Shown piece after piece: positions 1-8,001 of a DNA stretch of 26,778 nt. This DNA comes from Azonexus sp. GTDB taxonomy: Bacteria > Pseudomonadota > Gammaproteobacteria > Burkholderiales > Rhodocyclaceae. The DNA lies in the NCBI GenBank assembly GCA_031274715.1, contig JAISPT010000051.1:1-26778 (forward strand), read 5' to 3'. Numbering within the stretch: position 1 is the first letter of the stretch; the number at the start of each line of letters is the position of its first letter. The notes beneath the pieces are model-generated. The model ran no database searches, was not told where the DNA came from, and was given only the letters and a program-made list of their open reading frames with translations. A program made the translations under genes and the position numbers.

Positions 1-272
1 CGCACGCCGCGCCAGTCACCCACCGCCGCCGTCGCCGCCGCTACCCCGGTCTGACCACCCGCCGTGTCGTCTTTCTGACTGGTGAAGATGACGCCACTAC
101 CAGTCGAAAGACGATCTCGAACAACCAACTGAGCTTCCGGACTGAACTTGACCACAACCCCATCGGCCACGGTGAGATCGGCTGCCGGCAGGCTCCCGGA
201 CAGGAGCAGACTGCCAACCAGCAGCCCAGCCGCCATACCCAGCTTCGTCATCATCGTCTTCTGCATCTTCAT
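1..272 (-). CDS. Exported beta-helix-type surface protein, N-terminal part (cut by window edge)
   Basis: This is an open reading frame on the minus strand that runs off the left edge, so only about 90 residues are visible. It begins with a basic n-region and a hydrophobic stretch (MAAGLLVGSLLLSGSLPAA), which is a Sec signal peptide. The mature part contains VADGVVVKFSPEAQLVV, then a T-S-Q-K-D-D segment and GDWRGVR. The same order, ending in GDWKQV, occurs near the N-terminus of the 1250-residue protein at 3768-7520, so the two share the start of a right-handed beta-helix-like fold. The start is uncertain: ATG codons at 284, 272, 266 and 254 are all in frame and none has a strong ribosome site. 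It is probably a surface or secreted structural protein; no enzymatic function can be inferred. Confidence 0.65.
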   Translation of the reverse strand, partial: MKMQKTMMTKLGMAAGLLVGSLLLSGSLPAADLTVADGVVVKFSPEAQLVVRDRLSTGSGVIFTSQKDDTAGGQTGVAAATAAVGDWRGV

Positions 273-343
273 CGTATGCACCATCAAATCGTTTTAAGGG
301 GTCTTCTACCAGCGCGGTTTCAATTGGGGCATGTACTTTTCGG

Positions 344-521
344 CAGCGTTAGCCCCCACCCTAGCCCTCCCCCGCATGCGTGGGAGGGAATCAGGTTCTT
401 CCCCATTTGCGGGAAAGGAAACCCGGCTCTTTCCCTCACTTGCGAGGGAAGGTCGGGATAGGGGTCAGCAGCACAAAGATGTACGAAACCAAATCAAAAA
501 TGTTCTAGACAGCGTTAGCCC
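344..521. repeat. 12-bp direct repeats flanking the hairpin cluster
   Basis: CAGCGTTAGCCC occurs exactly at 344-355 and again at 510-521, bracketing the REP-like hairpins. The right copy spans the stop codon of the glycine-rich gene (515-517). It could be a target-site duplication or part of a larger repeat unit; chance cannot be excluded. Confidence 0.45.
351..466. repeat. Cluster of REP-like GC-rich hairpins
   Basis: Three imperfect palindromes lie in a row between two minus-strand genes. The first has arms CCCTCCC (365-371) and GGGAGGG (382-388) around a GCATGC core. The second has arms TTCCC/GGGAA near 399-415. The third has arms TTCCCTC (431-437) and GAGGGAA (444-450) with loop ACTTGC. 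The flanks (CCCCCACCCTAGCC on the left, GGTCGGGATAGGGGT on the right) are themselves roughly inverted copies. This is the style of REP/BIME elements of proteobacteria. They may also stop or protect transcripts coming from the gene ending at 515. Confidence 0.6.
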
Positions 522-2092
522 GGGAATCCAGCTTCTCGCAGGACGGCATAAGGTACGTCGTATTCCTTGCCGGAAACGGTGATCAGCCGAGCGGTCGGCG
601 TAGCGCCCATGGCCACCGTGAGGCGCACCTTTTCGACCCGCTCGTTCTGGGCGTATTGCGACAGCGCTTCGCCCATCGCCAGGGTCACGGTGTAGGTGGT
701 CATCGCCTGGAGCATGCTCGGCCCTTGCGGCAGCGTGGCCATGACGCTGGTCGTGCCGCTGGCGGCGGTGCCGGTAATGGCCGGACTCAGCACTTCGGTC
801 GGGTTGCCGTAGGCCGGGACCAGACGCAGCGTGACCATATTGCCCAGCGGCACGTTGATGGTTTCGAATACGATTTCCACCGGGCCAGTGGTGGTGGCCG
901 GCAAGACGACGTCGGCGCTACCGGTCAGACTGGCCGGCACCAGCTGGCCGGCGATGGAAGCGATGCGTATGGCCGGCGCCGAGGCGATGAAAACCGGGCC
1001 GGGAACACCAACGGTATAGGCGGGCGCCGAGGTGCCGGAATAAGTCACCGAGTCGGCTTCCAGGCGGACACGGCCCGGGCTGCCGCCATGTTGAGCATAA
1101 GCACTATTTGGAGCATAACTACTGTCACCTGCATATCCGCAGGACTGTCTCGAACTGCCGTTGAGGCGCGAGCACCCTCCCTCGGTCAGCAGAGATCCAT
1201 TACCGGTAATCGCCGTCGCCACGAGCCGGATGCCTCCCCCGGAACCGCCCGCGCCACGACCGCCGATACCGGTTCCAGCCACATCACCACTATCCCCGCC
1301 GCGCGCGTTGATCCCACCAGTGGTACCGCCGGTCAGACGTATGGTGCCCGAACTGGCAATCAGGATGGCCCCGCCACCACCGCCACCGCCAGAACCCGCA
1401 TAATTGGTACCACCACGCCCACCGCCGCCGCCGGAACCGCCGATTAGTGGTTGCAGTAGGGGTGAACCATAAGGAACGGAATTGCTCTGGAATGTAGCAG
1501 GGTTGCAGTTAGAATAGACAGAACGGTTTGAATAGGCTTCGGCCACATGCGCCCCGCCTATACCGATATATTTGTAATACCGGCCATTGGCGCATCCGTC
1601 CGCTCCCTCGACCCCCCCCTTGCCGCCACCGGGGCCAAGACCCGCGCCGCCACGAATCACCTCGACCCTTTGCGATGCATCATCACTACCACCACGGCCA
1701 CCGGCATAACCGCCAGGACCGCCCACACCGGGAATGCCGTCGTCGCCCAGCGCCCCATCGCCGGAAGTGCCGACATCCTTGGCGTCGCCGCCGCGAATAT
1801 CGATCCAACCCGCGATGGTTACATCGCCGCTGGCCAGGATATGCACCGGCGTATTGGCCGCATTCTTTTTGAAGGTCACCGTCACACCAGCGGGAATATT
1901 GACGGTGGTGTAATTGAGGATGCCCGAGGGCGGAAGCTGGACCTCGGTGTTGACTATCGGGTTGAAGGCGAGATCTTCTCCGGTACTGCCGCTGTCGAAG
2001 GCTGCGTGCGCGGCCAGCGGAAGGGCCGTGATGACGGCGGCGGCCAGCAGGGAATGCGGCAGCCGGCGCAGTTTATGGGTGAACTGAATCAT
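515..2092 (-). CDS. Exported glycine-rich repeat protein, copy A
   Basis: The product has 525 residues. It has a clear Sec signal peptide (about residues 1-30, cleavage after AHA), a short beta-rich segment (about 35-100, including the motif HILASGDVTIAGWIDIRGG), a very Gly-rich region (about 100-310) and a C-terminal Ig-like beta domain (about 365-525). The Gly-rich part alternates runs of five to seven glycines with short beta strands such as AILIASSGTIRLTGG. There is no transmembrane anchor and no catalytic motif. It is a tandem paralog of the next gene upstream (2126-3679), with a 33-bp gap. The start is supported by GAGAG upstream of the ATG at 2092. I infer a structural surface or matrix protein; the Gly-rich core might form a polyglycine-type or beta-solenoid bundle. 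The exact function is unknown. Confidence 0.8.
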   Translation of the reverse strand: MIQFTHKLRRLPHSLLAAAVITALPLAAHAAFDSGSTGEDLAFNPIVNTEVQLPPSGILNYTTVNIPAGVTVTFKKNAANTPVHILASGDVTIAGWIDIRGGDAKDVGTSGDGALGDDGIPGVGGPGGYAGGRGGSDDASQRVEVIRGGAGLGPGGGKGGVEGADGCANGRYYKYIGIGGAHVAEAYSNRSVYSNCNPATFQSNSVPYGSPLLQPLIGGSGGGGGRGGTNYAGSGGGGGGGAILIASSGTIRLTGGTTGGINARGGDSGDVAGTGIGGRGAGGSGGGIRLVATAITGNGSLLTEGGCSRLNGSSRQSCGYAGDSSYAPNSAYAQHGGSPGRVRLEADSVTYSGTSAPAYTVGVPGPVFIASAPAIRIASIAGQLVPASLTGSADVVLPATTTGPVEIVFETINVPLGNMVTLRLVPAYGNPTEVLSPAITGTAASGTTSVMATLPQGPSMLQAMTTYTVTLAMGEALSQYAQNERVEKVRLTVAMGATPTARLITVSGKEYDVPYAVLREAGFPG

Positions 2093-2125
2093 GGTTCGAC
2101 TCTCACAAATATCTGGGAAACGGCA

Positions 2126-3679
2126 TCAGCCCTGGAATCCGGCTTCTCGCAGAACGGCATAGGGCACGTCGTATTCCTTGCCGGAGACGGTGATCAGCCG
2201 AGCGGTCGGCATAGCGCCCATCGCCACCGTGAGGCGCACCTTTTCGACCCGCTCATTCTGGGCGTATTGCGACAGGGCTTCGCCCATCGCCAGGACCACG
2301 GTGTAGGTGGTCGTCGCCTGGAGCGTGCTCGGTCCCTGCGGCAGCGTGACCATGACGCTGGTCGTGCCGCTAGCGGTGCTGCCGGTAATGGCCGGGCTCA
2401 GCACTTCGGTCGGATTGCCGTAGGCGGGAACCAGGCGCAGCGTGACCGTATTACCCAACGGCACATTGGTCGTTTCAAACATGATTTCCACCGGGCCGGT
2501 GGTGGTGGCCGGCAAGATGACGTCGGCGCTGCCGGTCGGACTAGCCGGCGCCGGCTGGCCGGCGATGGAGGCAATGCGTATGGCCGGCGCCGAGGCGATG
2601 AAAACCGGGCCGGGACCATCATTACTAACGGTATAGGGCGAGGTGCCGTTATAAGTCACCGAATCGGCTTCCAAACGGACGCGGCCTGGACCACCGCCAT
2701 AGTAGCTAGAGCTGCCACCACCATACCCACAATTCTGCCGCGTATTGCCGCTGACTCGCGAGCATCCCCCTTCGGTCAGCAGAGACCCATTACCGGAGAT
2801 CGCCGTCGCTACGAGCCGGATGCCTCCCCCGGAGCCACCCGCCCCGCGACCGCCGACACCGGTTCCAGCCACATCGCCGTTATCCCCACCACGCGCGTTG
2901 ATCCCGCCAGTGCTGCCGCCGGTCAGCCGTATGGCGCCCGAGCTGGCAATCAGGATGGCCCCACCGCCGCCACCGCCGCCGGAACCTGAATAATTGGTGC
3001 CGCCACGCCCGCCACCGCCGCCGGAACCGCCAATCAAGGGTTGCAGCAATGGCGAGCCATAGGGGCTAGATTTGCTCTGGGATGCGCCGGGGTTGCAACT
3101 AGTAGCGGTAGTATAGGGACCATAGACCTCCGTCGAATACGCCCCGCCAATGCCAGCATCTTTGTAATATCGACCATCCGCGCATCCGTTGGCCCCCTCA
3201 ATTCCCCCCTTGCCACCACCAGGGCCGAGACCGGCGCCGCCGCGAATCACCGCGACCCTTTGCGCAGCATCATCACGGCCGCCACGGCCGCCATCATAAC
3301 CGCCGGGGCCGCCGGAACCGGGAATGCCGTGGTTGCCCAGCATCCCATCGCCGGAGGTCCCGGTATCCTTGCCGGAGCCGCCGCGAATATCGATCCACCC
3401 CGCGATGGTCACATCGCCGCTGGCCAGAATATATACTGGTGTGTTGGTTGCGTTCTTTTTGAAAGTTACCGTCACGCCGGCGGGAATATTGACCGTGGTG
3501 TAATTGAGAATGCCCGATGGTGGAAGCTGGACCTCGGTATTGACTATCGGGTTGAAGGCGAGGTCTTCTCCAGTGCTACCGCTGTCGAAGGCATGTGCGG
3601 CCAGCGGGAAGGCCGCGATAACGGCAGCCGCCAGCAGGGACCGTGGCAGCCGGCGCAGGTTATGGGTGGGCTGAATCAT
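2126..3679 (-). CDS. Exported glycine-rich repeat protein, copy B
   Basis: The product has 517 residues and the same architecture as the gene at 515-2092: Sec signal peptide (about 1-29, AHA cleavage), beta segment, long Gly-rich core and a C-terminal Ig-like beta domain ending in EYDVPYAVLREAGFQG. The two copies are nearly identical over most of their length. They differ mainly in two windows: the Tyr/Ser-rich stretch around residues 165-200, and the one around 310-350 after the GCSR motif. The ribosome site GAGGAG sits six bases before the ATG. The leader CCCAGATATTT just upstream is also present before copy A, so the duplication included the translation signals. It lies 88 bp downstream of the large TIG-domain gene and is probably co-transcribed with it. 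It is a predicted extracellular structural protein of unknown role. Confidence 0.8.
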   Translation of the reverse strand: MIQPTHNLRRLPRSLLAAAVIAAFPLAAHAFDSGSTGEDLAFNPIVNTEVQLPPSGILNYTTVNIPAGVTVTFKKNATNTPVYILASGDVTIAGWIDIRGGSGKDTGTSGDGMLGNHGIPGSGGPGGYDGGRGGRDDAAQRVAVIRGGAGLGPGGGKGGIEGANGCADGRYYKDAGIGGAYSTEVYGPYTTATSCNPGASQSKSSPYGSPLLQPLIGGSGGGGGRGGTNYSGSGGGGGGGAILIASSGAIRLTGGSTGGINARGGDNGDVAGTGVGGRGAGGSGGGIRLVATAISGNGSLLTEGGCSRVSGNTRQNCGYGGGSSSYYGGGPGRVRLEADSVTYNGTSPYTVSNDGPGPVFIASAPAIRIASIAGQPAPASPTGSADVILPATTTGPVEIMFETTNVPLGNTVTLRLVPAYGNPTEVLSPAITGSTASGTTSVMVTLPQGPSTLQATTTYTVVLAMGEALSQYAQNERVEKVRLTVAMGAMPTARLITVSGKEYDVPYAVLREAGFQG

Positions 3680-3767
3680 GTGCGACTCCTCATATAAATA
3701 TCTGGGTCATGGTTGAAGTTCGTCAGGGCCGTACCGGGAACGGCACGCGGGTTATTCATGGCGTTCA

Positions 3768-6700
3768 TTACGGGAGAACATTGACGGTATTGGCCGGCGA
3801 CGCCTCAGCCGGCGTGATGCCGCCCGGTACTTCCAGGCGCAGCACCCGCATTCCGGTGGGAGCCAAGACGTCGACAACCAGCGGGATGCTGAGAAGCTCG
3901 CCATAGGTATCCTGCGACCACACCGGAGCGCCGATAACGGTGATGCCTTCGCCCGGCGCGAAGTGGGCGCGGATGACCCCCTGGAGGTTGACACCGCGCA
4001 CGGAAAGGTTGGCCTGCTTCCCTTTTTCCAGGTTGATGGGGGAAACCGAGTTCATCGTCGGCAACACCCCAATTCCCAACAGCGCCTTAGCGGCATCGAT
4101 GAAGATCACACCACCGTTATCGCTCTGGAGATGCAGACGACGCCCTGAGGTCGGTGTGCTGGGAGCGGCATTGGGTGCCACAGTGATGGGCACGGTCAAC
4201 TCGGTGCCGTTGGCATTGACCAGCGGCGCTCCGAGCAGGATACCTTCGGCCGGCCAGGCGGTGACCGACGTGACTTGGTCCAGCCCGAATCCGCGGATCG
4301 TGATCGTGCCGGATGCGCCTTGCAACCACCCCGCCGGCGTGATTTCGCGGGCGGCGGCCCCGACCGCGATGCTGACCGATGCGGCGTTAACCAGCATGTT
4401 CATCCCTTCGGGCGCCGGCACACTATCCACCAGCACCCCGAGCAGCGGCGCGATCAGCATCGTGTCCTGGCTCGTCGGAGATCCTGTGTCCTCTCCGACC
4501 AGAACGCCAACCTGTGGAGAAATGATCCCCGCGTAGGTCGAACCGATCTCCCGCGCAATCTCCAGGCTGTTGCCCGGCTGTCGCTCGGCGCTCGACTCGC
4601 CACCCGCGGCCATGACGATCACCGTGCGCCGGCCGCTCTCGGCACTGGCATCGGCGGTGAGGTTGAAGGTTATGGATTGGCCATCGGGACTGGCCGTGTA
4701 AGGACCGGTCACCGTCAAGCCCTGCGGCGGATCGAGGCGAACGCCGGCCACGTTCGAGAAGTTGACACCCCTGAGGGTAACCAACGTCGTCGGCTTGCCG
4801 GCTTGCACGACTTGCGGCGCGACCGCGGCAATTTCAGGTATCGGCGCAGCAATCAGGAGACCGGCACTGGCGCCTTGCGGCAGAGGCAGCGGCCCGGATT
4901 CGCTGCTCAAGACGAGCTTGCGCAAACCAATCGCCGCTTCGGCATCGATGCGTACCGTGAAGCTGAGTTGCTTGCCGTCCGGCGCCACCGTCGGCGTCCC
5001 CAGGGTCAAGCCCGCGTTAGGAACGATCCCAACACCGGTAACCGTATCGAGCCCTTGCCCGCTGACCGTAATCGTCGTTTCAGTACCGACCACGCCGATA
5101 CGCGGCATGAAATCGTGGACAATCGCACCGACCAGCACTTCGACGAAGGGCGAGGCTACCGGACCATATTCAGAAGGTTGCTTGGCTGCGTCCTCTCCGA
5201 CAACGACGCCGACCAATGAGGAGGTGATGGGCGTCACTTCCTGATTGACCTGGCTGACGATGTAGAAGGTATTGGCCGCCGTGCTGGCCGCCCCTGAATC
5301 TCCGCCCGGCGTGACGATGCGAACCACGCGCGCACCCTTCGCCGCCGTTGCGTCGACGAGGATGCTGGTGGCGAGACTAGAACCATCGGCAGCCACCTGA
5401 ATCTGGCTGTCGACTTGCAGACCGTCGCTCGGCAGGACCTCGACCCTGGCGCCTTGCAGGTTACGCCCGCGTACCGTGAGCTTGAGGATGTTGCCGGCGG
5501 CGACTTGCAGCGGCGCTATGGAATCGATGGCGGGTTGGCCCGTCGTTAGCGTGACCACGGCACGCGCGGGATCAGCAAACGGAACTTCCTTGCCGGCAAC
5601 ATCGGTGATGACTAGGCGACGACTGCCCACGGCGGCGCTCTCGTCGGCGGAGAGAGAGAACTGTAGCTGCGAACCATCGCCCGAGACGTTTGGTTCGCCA
5701 AAGGTCACTCCGGCACTCGGCACAAGCCGCATCTGCGCACCGGCCGGTATGCCGACACCGCTCAGCGTGAAGACCTGGCTGGAACCAAGCGTCAAGCCTT
5801 CTGGCTGCACGCTCTTCAATATCGGGCCAACCGCCAGATTGACTACCGGCCCCACGACAAATGCCGCAAAGGATTCCGGCTCCGACTCATTGCCAACCAC
5901 GACGCCGACAGGCAAGGCATAACTCGTACTGGCGCCACGGAAATCGGCGGTGATGAACAGCGGCACGCTGACGGATTGCACCCGTGCCGAATTGACGTAC
6001 AGGGTCGTAACACCGGCCGTGCTAGGAACGATGTTGACCTGCGCACTGGTTTGACCGGCAGGAATGGTGATGCTGGCCGGTGTCACCGAGGCCCGCGAAG
6101 CGTCGGCCACCGAGAAATTCAGCGTGATGTCCTGATAATCCGCCTTCGACAGACGAATGGTGATTTCGTGCGGCTTGCCATCCGGAGGCATGGCAATGGG
6201 CGTCGGCTCGATGGTCAAGATCGGCGGCACCGGCACTTCGACCTTCAGCGAAATTTCGTTGGAGGTGAGGTAGCTACCCACATTCGCTGGATCGGGCATT
6301 TTCACCGCCAACATTTGCGTACTGCCCTGATTCTGGTTCGGAACGGTGACGCGCAATTCGGAAGAACTCACATACTGGGTAGGCAATTCGGCGGCATTGA
6401 TAGTCACGACCGATTGAGCGGTAAAGTTTTGTCCGATGACCGTGACTTGCGTTGCCCCGGCTCCAGCGACAATGGTTGCCGGATTGATCGAGGTCACTAC
6501 CGGCAACGGTGGTGTTACAGAAACAGCATTGGGGAACAGGATTTCGCCGGCATCTACGAGCAGCCGCAAGCTGGCCGGTCCGGTCGGCGCCGTCGCACCG
6601 GCCTTAAGTTGAAAGTTGATCTGGGAACTGGTCGCCCCTGCAAACGGCGTGAGCACAAGACCGCTGTTATCCAGAACCGCCGACGAAAATCCGTCCAGCC

Positions 6701-7520
6701 GCTGCCCGGTCACCGAAATCGTGATGGTCTCGCCTTGCTGGATCGTATTGGGAGCAACTGCCGTTATCTTCGGCGACGCTCCGACAGAGATCACACCGCC
6801 ATCGACGAGGTAGGGAATTCCTTGTAGCCCCCAGGTCGCCGACCCCGTTATTTCCCCCAGCGGGAGCGTGATGGCATTGATGGAATTACCACTGGCCTTG
6901 TTGCCCACTCCGCTCAACACTGCCACGAGGTCGGAGTCTATGGCCGGGCCGAGCTGGTTGCGAATCTCGACATGATTCATGACGACCTTGGCCCCTCTTA
7001 CCTTGATACCACGCCCGTTTTCGATGAGCAGGTGTTCCAGCTTGGTATTTGTGGCGCCGGAATTGATTGTTACTTGCTTCCAGTCACCCGGAATCCCAGC
7101 CAGCCCTTGGCGGGTCTTGTCGGAGAGAAAGGCGACGGGACGTTCGGAGGTGCCCAGGACTTGCAGCGTTCCCGCCTGCACCGTAAGCCCCGCTCCGGAG
7201 GCCATATAGACGGTGGTACCTGCTTCTATCGAGAGCGACGCTCCGCCCTCTAAAGTTACCTCGCCATTCAGTAGATACGGTCCATTTTCAGCCGTCCATT
7301 GTGTATGGGTGGCAATCGTACCGGACACCGATGTTTGCGCGACGGCACATAGACTTACGACATAGAACATCAACACTTTGCAGAAACTCGCAAGGCACTG
7401 ACGAGAGAAACCCTTCATTCGCGACGAAGAGTTCTTGGCGAAAGTATTAAAAATCATGGAGTTATCTTGTTGTTGGTTTTTGTACGCATCAGTGCACGCG
7501 ACATACCGCCCGCATCGCAT
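3768..7520 (-). CDS. Giant exported beta-helix plus multi-IPT/TIG-domain protein
   Basis: The longest form has 1250 residues. Hydrophobic residues about 45-62, ending AVA-QTS, form a signal peptide. Residues about 66-250 look like a beta-helix (GEVTLEGGASLSIEAG, GDWKQVTI). IPT/TIG Ig-like domains follow at about 250-335 and 340-428, then a different Ig-like domain (432-525). From 538 to the end there are three super-repeats of about 233 residues, each opening with VGVxVGxE/D (538, 770, 1004) and carrying two TIG domains. There is no membrane anchor. The start is uncertain: the ATG at 7520 has a good GAGGGG site but gives a long n-region, whereas ATGs at 7457 and 7418 give more usual signal peptides. 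It heads the block of exported proteins. The likely role is adhesion or surface assembly, inferred from domain type only. Confidence 0.8.
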   Translation of the reverse strand: MRCGRYVACTDAYKNQQQDNSMIFNTFAKNSSSRMKGFSRQCLASFCKVLMFYVVSLCAVAQTSVSGTIATHTQWTAENGPYLLNGEVTLEGGASLSIEAGTTVYMASGAGLTVQAGTLQVLGTSERPVAFLSDKTRQGLAGIPGDWKQVTINSGATNTKLEHLLIENGRGIKVRGAKVVMNHVEIRNQLGPAIDSDLVAVLSGVGNKASGNSINAITLPLGEITGSATWGLQGIPYLVDGGVISVGASPKITAVAPNTIQQGETITISVTGQRLDGFSSAVLDNSGLVLTPFAGATSSQINFQLKAGATAPTGPASLRLLVDAGEILFPNAVSVTPPLPVVTSINPATIVAGAGATQVTVIGQNFTAQSVVTINAAELPTQYVSSSELRVTVPNQNQGSTQMLAVKMPDPANVGSYLTSNEISLKVEVPVPPILTIEPTPIAMPPDGKPHEITIRLSKADYQDITLNFSVADASRASVTPASITIPAGQTSAQVNIVPSTAGVTTLYVNSARVQSVSVPLFITADFRGASTSYALPVGVVVGNESEPESFAAFVVGPVVNLAVGPILKSVQPEGLTLGSSQVFTLSGVGIPAGAQMRLVPSAGVTFGEPNVSGDGSQLQFSLSADESAAVGSRRLVITDVAGKEVPFADPARAVVTLTTGQPAIDSIAPLQVAAGNILKLTVRGRNLQGARVEVLPSDGLQVDSQIQVAADGSSLATSILVDATAAKGARVVRIVTPGGDSGAASTAANTFYIVSQVNQEVTPITSSLVGVVVGEDAAKQPSEYGPVASPFVEVLVGAIVHDFMPRIGVVGTETTITVSGQGLDTVTGVGIVPNAGLTLGTPTVAPDGKQLSFTVRIDAEAAIGLRKLVLSSESGPLPLPQGASAGLLIAAPIPEIAAVAPQVVQAGKPTTLVTLRGVNFSNVAGVRLDPPQGLTVTGPYTASPDGQSITFNLTADASAESGRRTVIVMAAGGESSAERQPGNSLEIAREIGSTYAGIISPQVGVLVGEDTGSPTSQDTMLIAPLLGVLVDSVPAPEGMNMLVNAASVSIAVGAAAREITPAGWLQGASGTITIRGFGLDQVTSVTAWPAEGILLGAPLVNANGTELTVPITVAPNAAPSTPTSGRRLHLQSDNGGVIFIDAAKALLGIGVLPTMNSVSPINLEKGKQANLSVRGVNLQGVIRAHFAPGEGITVIGAPVWSQDTYGELLSIPLVVDVLAPTGMRVLRLEVPGGITPAEASPANTVNVLP

Positions 7521-7536
7521 CCCCTCAATCGGCGCT

Positions 7537-7565
7537 ATGCTATAGAACTATGTTCGCGAATGCAA
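7537..7565 (-). promoter_or_regulatory. Candidate sigma-70 promoter of the TIG-protein gene
   Basis: On the minus strand, TTGCAT (7560-7565) and TAGCAT (7537-7542) are separated by 17 bases. An overlapping TATAGC is an alternative -10 box. It lies 17 bases before the ATG at 7520. Confidence 0.35.
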
Positions 7566-7571
7566 ACAACT

Positions 7572-7587
7572 CGTGACTGAAGTCACG
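7572..7587. promoter_or_regulatory. Perfect inverted repeat upstream of the candidate promoter
   Basis: CGTGAC (7572-7577) and GTCACG (7582-7587) are separated by TGAA. The repeat sits just upstream of the -35 box, where an activator or repressor could bind. It is not followed by a convincing T-run, so it is less likely to be a terminator. Confidence 0.35.
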
Positions 7588-8001
7588 GTTTTCTTTGCGA
7601 ATCCGCTAAATACCAAAAATCAAAACAATTTTTCGGTATCGCCTGGCTTGCTCCCAGGACAACCGCATGAATGACGTCGTCGCAAACGCTTTAAATAGCC
7701 TTTGACAATCAATCCATTGCAGGGAATGGAGCTGTTCGCAAAGGTTTGAACTGCGTAGTTTTCTGTCTTTTTGGAATGCCCCACGGAGATGGAAGGCAAG
7801 CGAGGAAGACCGAGCACGATCTGCTTGAGTTGCTGGTGGTGGCAGTCAATGCGGTTCCGGTTGGAACCGACAGCTTTGTCGAGATCGTACTGTGGGCGAG
7901 AGAGAGCTCGCCAATGTGCAGCTTGTTCCGTGCGGTCGAATAGGAATAGCCTATAAAGCCTTTCTCTATTCGTTTAAAACCAGCTTGCTAGCCGCCTATG
8001 C
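7588..8001. other. Gene-poor, lower-GC stretch between the TIG gene and tRNA-Ser
   Basis: No intact gene is visible. The part near 7600-7720 is noticeably AT-richer than the rest of the window. The only recognisable content is a transposase-like fragment at about 7746-7943. The stretch reads as an old insertion and decay zone at the junction between core and accessory DNA. Confidence 0.5.
7746..7943 (+). pseudogene. Fragment resembling the N-terminus of an ISAs1-family transposase
   Basis: The plus-strand frame contains GRQARKTEHDLLELLVV, then AVNAV, then DSFVEI and LWARE, at about 7791-7904. From memory of the family, this order (DPR/GRQ-x-KTEHDLLELLVVA-x-NAV-x-x-G-x-DSFVEI-x-x-W) matches the N-terminal domain of ISAs1-type (DDE_Tnp_1-associated) transposases. 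Homology ends after LWARE and a stop follows at 7941-7943; the catalytic DDE domain is absent. It is therefore a dead remnant. I could not identify terminal inverted repeats. The identification needs a protein search. Confidence 0.55.

Noticed and set aside
1547..2989. Long plus-strand open frame (480 codons) opposite the Gly-rich genes
   Set aside because: It is rich in His, Arg and Gly with no domain. It spans two real minus-strand genes with signal peptides and arises from GC-rich antisense codons.
7572..7587. Inverted repeat as a rho-independent terminator
   Set aside because: Short stem, no proper T-run, and it sits upstream of a promoter-like sequence. An operator is more plausible.
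7702..7730. TTGACA at 7702-7707 as a plus-strand promoter
   Set aside because: No acceptable -10 box at the right distance and no intact gene downstream.
7620..7817. 65-codon minus-strand frame in the gene-poor stretch
   Set aside because: No domain or ribosome site, and it overlaps the transposase-like fragment on the other strand.
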